Origin: Thaumatotibia leucotreta
Lineage: Eukaryota > Arthropoda > Insecta > Lepidoptera > Tortricidae
DNA: 64,000 bases
Assembly: GCA_025490895.1 (NCBI GenBank)
Contig: JALPQI010000367.1
Location: forward strand, 248,001-312,000
Direction of reading: 5' to 3'
Positions 43,359 to 54,443 of the stretch are shown in pieces (the first letter of the stretch is position 1; every line of letters begins with the position of its first letter). The notes under the pieces were generated by a model. It was not told the origin of the DNA, did no database searches, and saw nothing but the letters and a program-made list of their open reading frames with translations. Both the position numbers and the translations under genes were made by a program.

Positions 43359-44032
43359 GTACGAGACACGTGTAAACTCCCTATCGGTCGTGTTTTAAAA
43401 CTTCGATACTCGTTTCGACTTCGCTTATTTCAATGAAAACTTAAATACGTCTCAAGTCAAGACTCTCAATCAAAGCAATCACCTGTCTGGTTTCTGGTCT
43501 TACAATTAGGCTAGATGGATTTATGTGTAATTATCCCACAATATCAATTATCTATCCTAAATCTATATTGTTTTAAACATATTGGAATAATCCACAAACA
43601 ATTCGTTTATTTAACACCGCAAATCAAATATCGTCTGTTTTTAATAGCTATTTGCTTCAAATTCGTCAATAATCATTTAATATTCAAGATTTCTAACCTT
43701 GTCATGAACACGAGATGTCGAGCCGAGACTCGAGATCATGTTTTTGACGAATAAACTCCACATTATCTGTCATGCGATTATAGCTCTTATCGAATGGTTT
43801 TATAAGTACATTTTAAGGTTATTTTTGGTGTCCTGTTAAGTAGTAAATTGCTTATAATTCAACTTTGAACGTGCTTGCGTAAACGTCCTCGGTGTCGTAC
43901 GTTATTGAGTTTATGACAGATGATCTACAAATATTATAATTATAAATCAATCGGGCCCTTGAACGTCGCACTATGATAATACTACGGAAGGTACTATTTT
44001 GCGAGATTAGTAGGTACATTGTGTATTTAGGG

Positions 44033-44412
44033 CGGTAAGTAAGAATTTGCGAACGAGTGTGAAAGTAAAGCCCAAGCCGAAGGCGCGGGCTTTACTTCAC
44101 ACGAGTTCATAATTCTTGTACCGCCCGTGGTACACACAATGTTTTTCATCACACCTGTGATGCAAAAAAGTAAATAAAACAATATATTTTCACAAAACTA
44201 CTCTAAAATGGTCTAAATCAGGGATGACTTAATTTCATCATTTTTATAAAAGAAATCTCGGAGCGGCGCGCGGCGTGCGCCGGACCGCGCTAGTGCGACG
44301 TAATGTTGTATGAAAATCCTTAACGGCCTACTAGGACGTAATGACGCACCTACGGCCCGCATCACCGCAGCGTATTGGCGCACTTACCGAACAGATGTGA
44401 TGAAAAATAATT
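44033..44412. mobile_element. Two abutting foldback segments with TTTTTCATCACA
   Basis: 44033-44128 is a hairpin (GGCGGTAAGTAAGAATTTG, AAGTAAAGCCC, and complements around CCGAAGGCGCGG). 44140-44412 starts AATGTTTTTCATCACACCTG and ends CAGATGTGATGAAAAATA, an inverted pair. The TTTTTCATCACAC word also opens the inner part of the 401-3060 duplication (about 936), so the two may share a parent element. Confidence 0.65.
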
Positions 44413-44666
44413 ATATAACCAAGAATCATAGAACATTTATAGGTACCTATCAACTTTGTTGACATTCGAGTACTTATCTAACCCTAAAGCAACCCCCTAC
44501 CGAATTCACAGGGTCGCGTTTTATACAGTTACATTTTACAGGTGTTATTTTATTGTATTGTTGAGTTATACCTAGGCTGAGGAGTATCATAGCCCACATA
44601 CAACTTTGTATGTATGTGGTGTAAAATTGACGTAATTTTTTTTTTAATGGCTAGTTTAGTTACCAA

Positions 44667-44844
44667 CTAGCGACCCGCCCCGGCTTTGCACGGGTACTAT
44701 ACCTACATAAAAACCTTCTTCTTGAATTACTCTAACTATTAAAAAAATCTCATCAAAATTCGTTGAGTAGTTTTAAAGATTTAAGCGTGCAAAGGGACAT
44801 AGGGACAGAAAAAGTGACTTTATTTTATACTAGGTATGTAGTGA
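44667..44844 (-). mobile_element. Short non-autonomous Helitron, minus strand
   Basis: The complement reads TCACTACATACCTAGTATAA at the 5' end and AAGCCGGGGCGGGTCGCTAG at the 3' end, with A before TC and T after CTAG. Confidence 0.8.
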
Positions 44845-45381
44845 TAAATACTGACCAGTGCCACATGACTCAGTAATCATTTACTTAGCACTAACGATAA
44901 GTCGATAGTCGCAATTTTATCCCGATATTGATATTGATGATGAATGGCATGATTGTCTTATGGGTCGATTGCAATAAATTGTACATCAATATTTTATTAA
45001 AGAGCTTTAAAGGAAACAAAACTTATCAACTATCATCACTTTTGTGCTACGATCATATGTATAATATCTACACGTTTGTAATTTTTACTACTAACTTCCG
45101 TAACACAATGGAAAATCGTGACTTTGTTTCCATTAAGCCCTTGTTTGAGTACAATATTTTTTTAAACGACCCTAGTCTGTCGGGATAATACTAGTACTAT
45201 AGTACTCAATGTGACGTGTAAAGAATGTCAGTATTGGCAGAAACGAGATATTCCTTTGTTTGAATCACATTTGAATACAATTAGCAGTGTGTTGCGTTTT
45301 TATATGAATCTGCATATTTGTGACGTGCATACGAAATAACTGTTTATACTCGAGGGCTTATCGTTTTCAACTGTATTACTA
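44845..45381. other. AT-rich interval without recognised features
   Basis: A short plus frame at 44928-45188 has no domain or codon pattern that I can recognise. Confidence 0.45.
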
Positions 45382-45466
45382 ACTTCTAGAGGTTTCGGGT
45401 TCGAATCCTGGCGAGGGCATTATTTGCGTAGGTATTTATATTCTATTGTCTACTATTATATCGTCG
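45382..45466 (+). mobile_element. SINE family 1, short decayed fragment
   Basis: B box GGTTCGAATCC with GCGAGGGCATTATTTGCGTA remains; both the A box side and tail are lost or reduced. Confidence 0.7.
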
Positions 45467-45716
45467 CTTTTATAACTCCAATCGCGAATTTCATTTTTAG
45501 GCTCCTACCATTAGCGAGATAGGTAAGTACGTTAAGAAAATTGCATGCATTGATTGCATGTTGATTGTATTTTTTGGAAATCTTATATTGGCTTTGTTTA
45601 CTGTGTACCTACTGTTTTGTATATTTCTTATGCACTGCTGTTGGTGCCTCAAATAAATAAAATAAAAAATACTTGTTAATTTTGTTACCAAAATGAAGTA
45701 TGAGTAGTCTTTTTTA

Positions 45717-45960
45717 ATGTTTTATGTGACGAAGGTAGACAACTGAGCTCTCAGCCCACCTGATGAAAAGCAGGAACTAAGGGCCATGGACATAGTGACC
45801 AAAAAATCGCCTATGCGCTGCCTACCCTTAGGACTTAGATGGATTGCCTCTATGCCAGTAATTACACCGGCTATCTTACCCCCAAACACAATACTAACTA
45901 TTTAGCGGCAGGTTAACGGGTAAGACGGCGGTAGCTATCCGGGCGGACCCTGCACGAGGT
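45717..45960. repeat. Interspersed repeat, second copy of 4536-4790
   Basis: TTTTATGTGACGAAGGTAGA, CAGCCCACCTGATGAAAAGC and CGCCTATGCGCTGCCTACCC are in the same order. It extends into GGCAGGTTAACGGGTAAGAC and CGGACCCTGCACGAGGTCC. Confidence 0.72.
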
Positions 45961-46008
45961 CCTACAACCAGCAAAGTAGGTCTTCAGTAATACTAACGAC
46001 AGTAACGA

Positions 46009-46103
46009 CCCCTAAGATGATAAAATAATTGAAACCAGTAACTCAATGTATTTCATAATAACCTATTTCACAACCATCAAGAACTACTCCAAGCTCGGTC
46101 GAC
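46009..46103 (+). repeat. 95-bp direct repeat, left copy
   Basis: CCCTAAGATGATAAAATAAT ... AACCTATTTCACAACCATCA ... GCTCGGTCGAC is repeated at 46385-46478 in the same orientation. The two abut both ends of the (GAT)n-tailed element between them. Confidence 0.9.
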
Positions 46104-46113
46104 CATTATCATC

Positions 46114-46384
46114 CATCAGCAGCCTATGATAGTCCACTGCTGGACGTAGGCCTCTCCTATTAACTATGCGTATAAACGCATTAGGAGGAAAATACCCATA
46201 ATCGCCACGCTGGGCAAGCATTGGCGATCGCAATAATGTATCCACTATGATGACGCTGCTGCCTATCATCAATTTTTTATCAAATAATGGTCAGTGACAC
46301 TTCAATCCCTCAGTCGACTCTTACGACACCCGCAGGAGGAGTTGGGGTGGCGACAAATGTATTCTTATTGCCGTCACCACACGG
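46114..46384 (-). mobile_element. (GAT)n-tailed short element flanked by long direct repeats
   Basis: Near full-length copy (tail ATCAGCAGCCTATGATAGTC at left, head GCCGTCACCACACGGC at right). The head ends where the right direct repeat begins. The tail lies within about 10 bp of the left repeat (ATTATCATCC intervenes). Confidence 0.88.
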
Positions 46385-46478
46385 CCCCTAAGACGAGAAA
46401 ATCATTGAACAGTAACTCAATGTATTTCATCATAACCTATTTCACAACCATCGAGAACTACTCGCAGCCCGGTCGACG
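46385..46478 (+). repeat. 95-bp direct repeat, right copy
   Basis: Same block order as 46009-46103 with scattered substitutions (for example GACGAGAAAATCATTG for GATGATAAAATAATTG) and a small indel, so the duplication is not recent. Confidence 0.9.
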
Positions 46479-46637
46479 GCGCTTCATTAAACAAAGGGCA
46501 ATTATGAGCAAAACATCGCAATTGGCCCGTGGGTCAGCCATGTTGGATGGATAAGCCTTTAACTTTGTTTTACACTTGCCGTCACATGGCGTGGTAATGC
46601 GGTTGAGTAATTTATACGAATAAATGGATGTCGTATA

Positions 46638-46777
46638 AAGGTGCGTTTAAACCAAAAGAGCATTCGCTGTTCTAGCGCCCGTTCTACGAAATCAACCAAT
46701 CACGTTTTGTGTACCGATCGAATTTCGTAGAGTGGGAGGTTAGAACAGCGAATGTTCTTTTAGTTTGAACGCACCTT
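46638..46777. mobile_element. Palindromic MITE, family A
   Basis: Full copy (AAGGTGCGTTTAAACC to GTTTGAACGCACCTT) flanked by TA at the left and AA at the right. Confidence 0.9.
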
Positions 46778-47014
46778 AAGATATCTGTAGGATGGTGTAG
46801 TGTTTATCGTTTTTCGTCGTTGCCGGTATAGTTCGAGAGATATAAATTGAATGTTTATTTTTACTATAATGTAGGTAGAAAGTTACCAATTTATATTTCA
46901 CGAACTATACAAGTATGTAAGTGCAAAGCGACACGTTTGTATCACGATTTGTAGCTACCATGAGTTTTCAAGCATCGATTATGTAGGGTACTCGATACGT
47001 AAAGCATTCTACCG

Positions 47015-47185
47015 ACCTGTAGCCGTACCATGAGTTGGAAAGTAAATACGTTAGGTTTTACTCGATAAGTAATTCATTTTATTGCGCTCACACTGACATA
47101 TTGGAGCGAACGCGATAGCCCGCTTTACGTATCGAGTAAAACCTAACGTTACCGATACTTGCAAAGTCATGGTACGGCTACTGTT
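47015..47185. mobile_element. Palindromic MITE, CGTTAGGTTTTACT family
   Basis: GTAGCCGTACCATGAGTTGG ... ACGTTAGGTTTTACTCGATA is mirrored by ATCGAGTAAAACCTAACGTT ... AAAGTCATGGTACGGCTAC. More complete than 13202-13372. Confidence 0.82.
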
Positions 47186-47261
47186 GCCCTTTTACAAAAT
47201 TCACTTCATCGTGGTAAATCTACCCTGTTTACAGAAGCCATTTTATCATGGCAACTCCAAC

Positions 47262-47435
47262 TCACTACATAGAATAAAATAATGTCACTTTTTCTGTCCC
47301 TATGTCCCTTTGTACGCTTAAATCTTTAAAACTACGCAACGGATTTTGAGGAGATTTTTTTAATAGGTAGAGTAATTCAAGAGGAAGGTTTTTATGTAGG
47401 TATAGTACCCGTGCAAAGTCGGGGCGGGTCGCTAG
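47262..47435 (+). mobile_element. Short non-autonomous Helitron
   Basis: TCACTACATAGAATAAAATA to GTCGGGGCGGGTCGCTAG followed by T. The base before TC is C here rather than A. Confidence 0.78.
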
Positions 47436-47600
47436 TAGGTAATAAAGAAACATTTATTTATGAATCCTTCGTAGAATAAAGAACAAACGCCGTTTCTGCC
47501 CTTGAGGGTGCAATGTCAATTGCAGAGGTCAACGGAGATAATAACACTAGACACGAGCCTCTTTACTTTACATTTACACCAGCCTCTTGAATCATTATTA

Positions 47601-47780
47601 TCATCATCATCAGCCTATGATAGTCCACTGCTGGACGTAGGCCTCTCCTATTAACTGTGCGTGTAGACGCATTAGGAGGTAAATGCCCATAATTACCATA
47701 CTGAGCAAGCGATTGGCAATCTAAGTAATGTGTCCACTATGATCATGCTGCTGCCCACCATCTTTTATCAAATAATGGTC
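47601..47780 (-). mobile_element. (GAT)n-tailed short element, partial
   Basis: The tail side is complete (CATCATCAGCCTATGATAGT); it stops at CAAATAATGGTC, where a minus-strand SINE begins. Confidence 0.85.
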
Positions 47781-47784
47781 AATA

Positions 47785-48645
47785 AACAAATATTTGTTGA
47801 TAAACAAATAACGCCCTCACCGGGATTTGAACCCGAAACCTCCAGCTTTGTAGGCATGGTAGCTACTAACTATACTCTGTTTGTTTGATTTGGTGTTTAA
47901 AAAAAGGAAACAATCTTGCAGTATCTTTTTATTGAAAAATGCATATAAAAATCCAAACTAGGTACTTAATGAATCAAAACAATGTAAATCACTGTATTTC
48001 CTTGTTACATTATGTATATTTGCTAAATAGTTATTTATTATACAAGGGGGCAAAGTTGTTGTTTAACTGTCGTGCCAATATTGAGACCTGAGCTAGCGAA
48101 AGATTCCAAAATTGAGCCACGAGCGTAGCGAGTGGTTCAAAAACTGGAATCTTGAGCATTGCGAAGGTCTCAAGGCACGAGAGTTGAACAAACTTTGCCG
48201 CCAAGTGTAATACAACTTTTTTCCCCTCACTATCGCGAGGAAATATGATTACAAATCTCATCCAAATGTAAATTAACTTAAAGAAACCATTTAAAACTCA
48301 ATGTCGAAACGTATCATAGAGTGGTATTTAAATATAGCCAATGGCTTACAAAGTCACCCATGAGAACGACCAATTTAACATGTGAGCTCCGATTGCGCAT
48401 GTTTACTACGGTCATACAGATCCACTTATACTAGGCAGTAGGGGGCTATAGGAATTAGAGCAATGTCAAATTACTTTATTCACAAGTGTGTAAAAAGCGT
48501 TTTTACCCGCTCGTATTAAACGATAAACGAGCGCTTTACGAGCTAGTGAGGGGAAAACTTATTTTCTACTCGTAGTTTTCAAAAATACCGCAAGATTGTT
48601 TACACACTAAACCAAACAGAGTATAGTGGTGGTACTGGGGCTGAC
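47785..48645 (-). mobile_element. SINE family 1, split by a MITE in its head
   Basis: The complement of the B box (GGGATTTGAACCC) and GAAACCTCCAGCTTTGTAGG lie at 47815-47856. The head stops at 47869, and what may be its remainder (GGTACTGGGGCTGAC) resumes at 48630. A MITE (47870-48626) sits exactly between them. Confidence 0.7.
47870..48626. mobile_element. Foldback element with CTATACTCTGTTTG ends
   Basis: CTATACTCTGTTTGTTTGAT and the complement AAACCAAACAGAGTATAG are terminal, with ACAATCTTGCAGTATCTTTT mirrored by AAAAATACCGCAAGATTGT. An inner hairpin (48047-48225) pairs GGCAAAGTTGTTGTTTAACT with the complement near TTGAACAAACTTTGCCG. Confidence 0.82.
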
Positions 48646-48670
48646 AAAAATATATTAGTTTATATATACA

Positions 48671-49705
48671 CTAGCAGTTACCCGCGGCTTCGCCCGCGTA
48701 CCTACTAATATCTATTCACTGCGTGTTAATGTTTTCCCGCGATTATCTCGCGTTTGCCTTAACTGATTTAAGTGTGGCGGATGGTGCTTTTACCCGCGGT
48801 TCGGTCGCGTTTTGTAATTTTTTATCACGGTCGTTAAACTTAAGACCTAAATTCAAGATGGCGAACTTTTCTTGCAATTTTGACTTCAAATTCCGTATGA
48901 TGAACTTTTCGTCTTCTCGGTATCGATTGTTATCAATATCAAATCAAAGTTCTAGAAATTTTAGATGTGATAGCTTCTCACTTTTTGTTCCTACCTCAAA
49001 ATCTTTATGAAAAACCCCCTTGGGTCCTAAGGTACCGATTTTTATTAAGGTCGGATTTAAACTAAATAAATTCAAGGTGCCGACCATTTTGTGCAAATTT
49101 GACCTCAAATTCATTACTTGGAACGTTTTGACATTTCAGATATCGATTATTATCAAAATCCGTTATCATATTATGGTCATCTTTACCATCTGGTAACCGA
49201 CAAATGTTTTTTATCATTAAAAGTTTACATACACTCACATAGGTGATTGTTGTATTTTGATGATAAACTATCATTTGTCGTTTCCCAGGTCTTACAAAGA
49301 TGACCATAATTAGATGAACTGATTAACATTTGAAGTAAGTTAATATTGTTACGCTTCTTACAAATTTGACTTCTGCTTCATTATGATGAACAGATCAGTC
49401 AGATCAGAACTTCAGATTACCACCGATTTTTATGACGGACTATATCGGAACGGAAATTTAATAGGCAGCATTTTTTGCAGTTTGTTAATAAGAACCTCTG
49501 GGATCCCGATACATCGATTTACACAATTGGATCAAAAATGGCGAAAATGGTGACGGCTGTTTTGGCTTTTGCTCCCATTTTTTTCATTCTGATTCGTGTG
49601 TTAGATTTAGAAAGAGCCATTCTCATTCTGGCTTCGAAAGATTCACTCTAATCACGTAATGTAAAAATGGGAGGGAGCTTCTTCTTTTATATATATACCT
49701 ATAGA
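48671..49705 (-). mobile_element. Non-autonomous Helitron, about 1 kb
   Basis: On the minus strand the 5' end is TCTATAGGTATATATATAAA then AGAAGAAGCTCCC, and the 3' end is GCGGGCGAAGCCGCGGGTAA then CTGCTAG. The GCGGGCGAAGCCGCGG inverted sequence forms the terminal hairpin. A precedes TC and T follows CTAG. There is no Rep/helicase coding. The interior has several diverged tandem-like blocks with CAAATTTGACTTC-type phrases. Confidence 0.82.
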
Positions 49706-50441
49706 TAAATAATAAAATTATATTGATATTTTTCGAATTTTACCCCATTACACCATAACCGTGTACATAGTATTTCACGTCCGCCGCGTTAAAATTTAAA
49801 ATCGTTATTGTATTCGTGATCTACGTCCCGATAAACCATAGAAACGATACCCAACTTGATTTTTTCACTTCGTCACCCTTTTTACCTTTTTCCGGGGGTT
49901 GAATTTTCAAAAAACCTTTAACATACCTTTACTCAATTACTTTAAAGAATACTCTTGCGAAGTTTCGGATCAAATAGTTCAACTAATCTTATTTCGCCAT
50001 ACAAACTTTGGACCCCCATTTCAACCCCTTAGAAGGTGAATTTTGTAAAATCCTTTCTTAATGCTTGTCTACACCATAAAAGGAACCTACGTGCCAAATT
50101 TGGAGTCTATAGGACCAGGGGTTTAGGCTGTGCGTGCATCTTTATCAAGGGAGCTTCTTCTTTTATATACAGGGTGTTTTTTTTTCGACCGTTCAAATTC
50201 TACGTAGTGAATGTGTAGGTCATACTGACCAACTTTTACTATGGGGACAAAGTCGAAATCGCGAAAAAAAAATCAGCTGTTTCATACATTTCGGCCGGCG
50301 TAATGCCGCCAATTTGTATGAAACAGCTGATTTTTTTTTCGCGATTTCGACGTTGTCCCCATAGTAAAAGTTGGTGAGTATGACCTACACATTCACTACG
50401 TAGAATTTGAACGGTCGAAAAAAAAACACCCTGTATATAGA
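49706..50441 (-). mobile_element. Second Helitron of the same group, 3'-truncated
   Basis: It shares the 5' terminal sequence (complement of GGGAGCTTCTTCTTTTATAT then ATAGA at about 50150-50441), with a MITE inserted in the TATA stretch. It abuts the previous Helitron and lacks a CTAG hairpin end of its own. Confidence 0.65.
50168..50435. mobile_element. MITE with TACAGGGTGTTT ends, single-unit version
   Basis: The same family as 24081-24509 with only one hairpin block. The arms ACAGGGTGTTTTTTTTTCG ... CTACGTAGTGAATGTGTAGG are nearly perfect complements. Inserted in the Helitron's TATA-rich 5' end, probably at TA. Confidence 0.92.
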
Positions 50442-51040
50442 TAGATAATAGGAAGCGAATTCTCGCTTAGTTAATGCTCGACGCAAGAGCTACTTCACAA
50501 ACAGGTATCAAAAATATTGGACTTCCTAGAAACCTTTAACTTTTGAACATGGTCGTGACCTGTAAATCTAAATAAGAAATACCCAAAACGTATTGATTGG
50601 ACCTCATTGGGCTCGTTAATAACCACATGCGCGTTGCCGACCCTACTCCTATTAGTCACTTGTCTTATGACGACAGGTGAAAGGGGTTACGCAACCAACG
50701 GGTTATCTGGGACGTGTATACACGTATTATATTAAGACGTCTATAGGCGGCGACGGCCCTTCTGGGACGACTTTGAAGATGTTGATTGTAATGGAAGTAT
50801 CACTACTTATCAAATTATCAATTATGCTTTTGTTTTCATTGTAAAATTGAAAAACCTCTATATTCCCTTTTGTAGGGTTCCTTAGTATAACAATCCTTGT
50901 ACTTTCGCCATGTCCGTCTGTCCATTTGGTAAGTAATGTGAGTATACATATTTAATCACATCGATAAAATTGTGGTAGTATAATTTAAACAAATAAAAAT
51001 CTGGAAATAAAACTACACGTAAAAGTGGGAATGCTTTTTT
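50442..51040. other. Interval without recognised features
   Basis: A scrap reading TAGGGTTCC ... CATGTCCGTCTGTCC at 50873-50922 is the left end of the AGGGTTCCGT foldback family. Nothing else was recognised. Confidence 0.45.
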
Positions 51041-51130
51041 TTAGTACAGATGATGCCTTTCTTAGGCTCTAGTGCGAGAAGTGTGTCATTTTACGTCAGG
51101 TACAAAACTTCGGAGGGCACTTAAAAACGT
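51041..51130. mobile_element. Decayed copy of TTTAGTACAGATG MITE
   Basis: TTTTTTTAGTACAGATGATG, GTCATTTTACGTCAGGTAC and TTCGGAGGGCAC follow the order in 43265-43358; the right end is lost. Confidence 0.6.
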
Positions 51131-51523
51131 CCACTGTACAACCATATCAAAATGAAAACTAGTTTTAAATGTCATACATTCTGATTATTGACGTTACTTC
51201 GACATGGTTCCGAAAGGCTTAGGGTGCCAGTTGGTTGAGTGCTACCAATAAGTGTTGAAGCAATAGGAACCAAAGTAAAGTTCATTGAACCTTTCGTAAC
51301 ATGCATCGATAATAATTATCGACAATTATTGTCGATGAAACTTCGGATGTTGGGCAACCGGCGGCAGGATAGGATGTCTTTCGAATTATTGGTAACTAAA
51401 AAACTTTGACACCTTCTATAAGTACACCCTGTAGTTACAGCCTGTGCATTTCACATGGGCGTATAATGAAATTAAATGAGATACTTTTACTTCTGCCATC
51501 AAAAGTCCATAGATAAATAAGTA

Positions 51524-51900
51524 TACAGGGCGTCCCAAAGTTATGGGACATGAAGGGACCTTAAATATCGTAGATAGTGTATTCTGCCGAAAGAAGACTC
51601 TATGTTATTTTTTAAATTTAGTAATTCTGCATTCAAACTTTTTCAAAAAATTACTTGCTTCACCCGGAAATCGAAACAATTACCTACATTATTTTTTTCG
51701 AATTATGAACCAAACTTTTTTGGTTATTCTTTTATTTTTAGATACTATGTTTCTTAAGATTTTTTTTTAATATTTATCTATTCTTTAGAATGGCATCATA
51801 AAATAACGAAAAAAAGATTTTCGTATTAAAGTAGGTTTGATGCCCAGAAAAAGCAATTTTTTTTTGTAAAATTTTTGAATGCAGTATTATTTAATTTTCA
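51524..51900. mobile_element. TACAGGGCGTCCC MITE, right-truncated
   Basis: The left end TACAGGGCGTCCCAAAGTTA and interior match 10710-11170. The sequence stops after GCAGTATTATTTAATTTTCA, where a foldback-element fragment takes over. Confidence 0.85.
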
Positions 51901-52148
51901 CGCTTATGTACATCAAAAAAAATCTATCCCTCAGAAGCATGTATGGAGGGCCCCAACCCCAATTATTTTTTACAATATAATATCATAATTCAGTAGCGGT
52001 TTATGCAACACATATTCTTACCAAATTTCAATTCTGTAGCATTTAAAGTTTCCGAGTAAATCGGCTGTGACAGACGGACAGACGGACATGACGAATCTAT
52101 AAAAGTTCCGTTTTTGCCATTCTGACTAATTTGACTGCGGAACCCTAA
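51899..52148 (+). mobile_element. Foldback element, right part only
   Basis: CTATCCCTCAGAAGCATGTA ... TCCGAGTAAATCGGCTGTGA, then two ACGGACAG units and GCGGAACCCTAAAA, match the right half of 38724-39288. Confidence 0.85.
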
Positions 52149-52207
52149 AAAAGGGCGTCAAATTTAATTTTCTATGGGTATACAAGTCTTGGCGCCTACA
52201 TTTGTTA

Positions 52208-52468
52208 GCCACTGTAGCCTAGTTGGTAATGACCCTGCCTACGAAGCTGGAGGTTCCGGGTTCGAATCCCGGCGAGGGCATTATTTGTGTATTTATTTAT
52301 CACAAATATTTGTTCCTTGGTCATGGCTCTCTATGTATTTAAGTATCTATAAGTATCTATCTATTATATATATCGTCGCCTGGTACCCACATCACAAGCC
52401 TTAATTGAGCTTACCGTGGGACTAGGTCGATTTGTGTAAGATGTCCCAAGATATTTATTTTATTTATT
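52208..52468 (+). mobile_element. SINE family 1 with verified target duplication
   Basis: Full copy with A box TAGCCTAGTTGG and B box GGTTCGAATCC. It is flanked by TACATTTGTTA (52197-52207) and TACATTTATTA (52469-52479). The uninterrupted version of the locus exists at 52862-52965, with a single TACATTTATTA (52919-52929). Confidence 0.94.
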
Positions 52469-52516
52469 TACATTTATTAAATTTGCCTTTCCTACTAGAT
52501 TGTTTGATAGAGTATA

Positions 52517-52651
52517 AAGGTGCATGCAGACCAAAAGAGCATTCGCTGTCCTAAGCCCCTACGAAATTCGATCGTTACACAAAACGTGATTGGTTGATTT
52601 CGTAGAACGGGGGATAGAACAGCGAATGCTCTTTTGGTCTGAATGCACCTT
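52517..52651. mobile_element. Palindromic MITE, family A
   Basis: AAGGTGCATGCAGACCAAAA ... GGTCTGAATGCACCTT flanked by TA on both sides. One arm has lost part of its CCCACTCTACG segment. Confidence 0.9.
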
Positions 52652-52861
52652 TACTAGTGGTTAGTGGGGTTAAAAAAATATAAAATTGATCACATCTGGA
52701 CACACTGTGGTCTATCAAATCACTAGAGTGTCTACGAGTATATTGTATCGATTAGGGCTTGCAGTTCCGGTATTTTCCCGATTCCGATATTCCCGATATT
52801 GTCCATACGGATACTACTAGTATCGATGGTATACTCGGCCCAACAACGCCTGTCTGTAAAA

Positions 52862-52965
52862 AAAAGGCGACAAATTTAATTTTCTATGGGTCGGTAAAGG
52901 TATACAAGTATTCGCGCCTACATTTATTAAATTTTCCTTTCCTACTGGATTGTTGGATAGTATAA
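52862..52965 (+). repeat. Uninterrupted paralogue of the 52.15-52.51 kb locus
   Basis: AAATTTAATTTTCTATGGGT ... GCGCCTACATTTATTAAATT ... CCTTTCCTACTGGATTG repeats the SINE-flanking sequence at 52160-52207 and 52469-52507 without the SINE. It has an extra CGGTAAAGG. Confidence 0.88.
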
Positions 52966-53182
52966 TAGCGTGTCTATGGTTCGCCATAGAGCCTAGGGGT
53001 CGTTCACCGCGGCTCCGGTTCCCGGAATGCGGTGCATCTCGTCTCGATACTTTCTTTTTTTGGATGCACTTGCTTCCTGACTGACGGGTTTTTTTATTGA
53101 AAGGTAAAAGGTCACGTGCGCACTTGATCTTTGTAAATGACTCAGTGATCTAACTGTTTTCGTCAATTGCTATTATTGATAA

Positions 53183-53356
53183 CTAGCGACCCGCCCCGGC
53201 TTCGCACGGGTACTATACCTACATAAAAACCTTCCTCTTGAATTACTCTACCTATTAAAAAAAATCTATCAAAATCCGTTGCGTAGTTTTAAAGATTTAA
53301 GCGTACAAAGGGACATAGGGACAGAAAAAGTGACTTTATTTTATACTATGTAGTGA
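53183..53356 (-). mobile_element. Short non-autonomous Helitron, minus strand
   Basis: The complement starts TCACTACATAGTATAAAATA and ends AAGCCGGGGCGGGTCGCTAG. A precedes TC and T follows CTAG. It is probably the copy closest to the family consensus in this window. Confidence 0.83.
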
Positions 53357-53440
53357 TTACCTACGTACTTATCATTTTGCGGGGCAGTACGCCTATAGAC
53401 GTTCGCGATTTAGGCTTAATGATAATTAATTGGAAATAGT

Positions 53441-53592
53441 GTTCATAAATGTGCTAAGTATTTCTTCGTATTGGACAATAAATAGTATTTATGGCAAAGA
53501 AATTAATTATACTGTTTTACATTAAGTGAGGACTGGACTGATGACCAGATGAAGGTCGCAGGAATCCGCTGGATGCGGGTGGTACCTGTCGT
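53441..53592 (+). repeat. Local duplication, copy 1, with RTE scrap
   Basis: TTCTTCGTATTGGACAATAA ... GTGAGGACTGGACTGATGAC ... GATGAAGGTCGCAGGAATCC is repeated at 55538-55640. The stretch from ACTGATGACC to ATGCGGGTGG resembles the last codons of an RTE reverse transcriptase, so the duplicated locus itself includes an old RTE end. Confidence 0.75.
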
Positions 53593-53878
53593 ATTAATCT
53601 GTTATTTATTATTATTACGAAGCCGTTAGAGTGTCCCGCTGCTGGGCAAAGGCCTCCCCCTTTGTCTTCCAACTCTCCCGGTTTAGCGCGATCTCTTGCC
53701 AGTCGTTTAGGTATGCATCCAGATCGTCCCGCCATCTCCGTCTGGGCCAGCCGCGTCGTCGCCGCGCATTTTGTGGCACCCACCCCGTTGCTAATTTAGA
53801 CCACCGCTGCGGGTGCATGCGGCAGACGTGGCCGGCCCATGCCCACTTTAGCCTGGCAGTCATGAAATTAATCTGTTA
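53593..53878 (-). pseudogene. RTE LINE ORF2 C-terminus with 12-bp target duplication
   Basis: On the minus strand the frame 53863-53615 gives LKWAWAGHVCRMHPQRW, then RRRRGWPRRRWRDDLDAYLN, WQEIALNRESWKTKGEAF and AQQRDTLTAS. The W-A-G-H-V/I-x-R and R-R-x-W-x-D-D-L motifs are standard for the C-terminus of RTE-type reverse transcriptases. The tail is (TAA)n. ATTAATCTGTTA is present at both flanks (53593-53604 and 53867-53878), a target-site duplication. The paralogous locus at about 55651 lacks the insert. It is 5'-truncated with no catalytic domain. Confidence 0.88.
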
Positions 53879-53889
53879 CCTAATAAAAA

Positions 53890-54443
53890 GCGGCCAAGTG
53901 CGAGTCGGACTCGCGCGCGAAGGGTTCCGTACCATTTTCATTAAAAAATACAGTTTAATCAACCTATCTCAAAAACTATAAGAGATAATTTAATCAAACC
54001 AAAAATCGTTGATAGAGTTTATTAATATGCATAACATATTTTTTTTAGAATTGTATACCACGTAGTTTAAAAAAAAGAGGGGGGAGACACATTTTTCAGA
54101 CTTTGACAGCTGATATCTCGAAAAGGGTTTGTTTAAATAAAAATGTGATGTACAAACCTTCATATCATTTTCAAAGACCTTTCTATTGATACCCCACACG
54201 CTTAAATACACCTAAAAAAAATTCTATCCCTCAGTTACATGTATGGAGGGCCCCAACAACAATTTTTTTTTACAACATAGTATCATAATTTTGTAGCGGT
54301 CCATACAAAACATATCCTCACCAAATTTCACTGTAGCATTTATAGTTTCCGAGTAAATCGGCTGTGACAGACGGACAGACGGACAGACGGACATGACGAA
54401 TCTATAAGGGTTCCGTTTTTGCCATTTTGGCTACGGAACCCTA
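53890..54443 (+). mobile_element. Foldback element, full plus-strand copy
   Basis: CGGCCAAGTGCGAGTCGGAC ... AGGGTTCCGTACC at the left and three ACGGACAG units (54369-54392), GGGTTCCGTTTTTGCC and TACGGAACCCTAA at the right. It sits between CTAATAAAAA and TAAAAAAACAAACTTCC, which are adjacent in the paralogue at 55665-55680. Confidence 0.88.
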
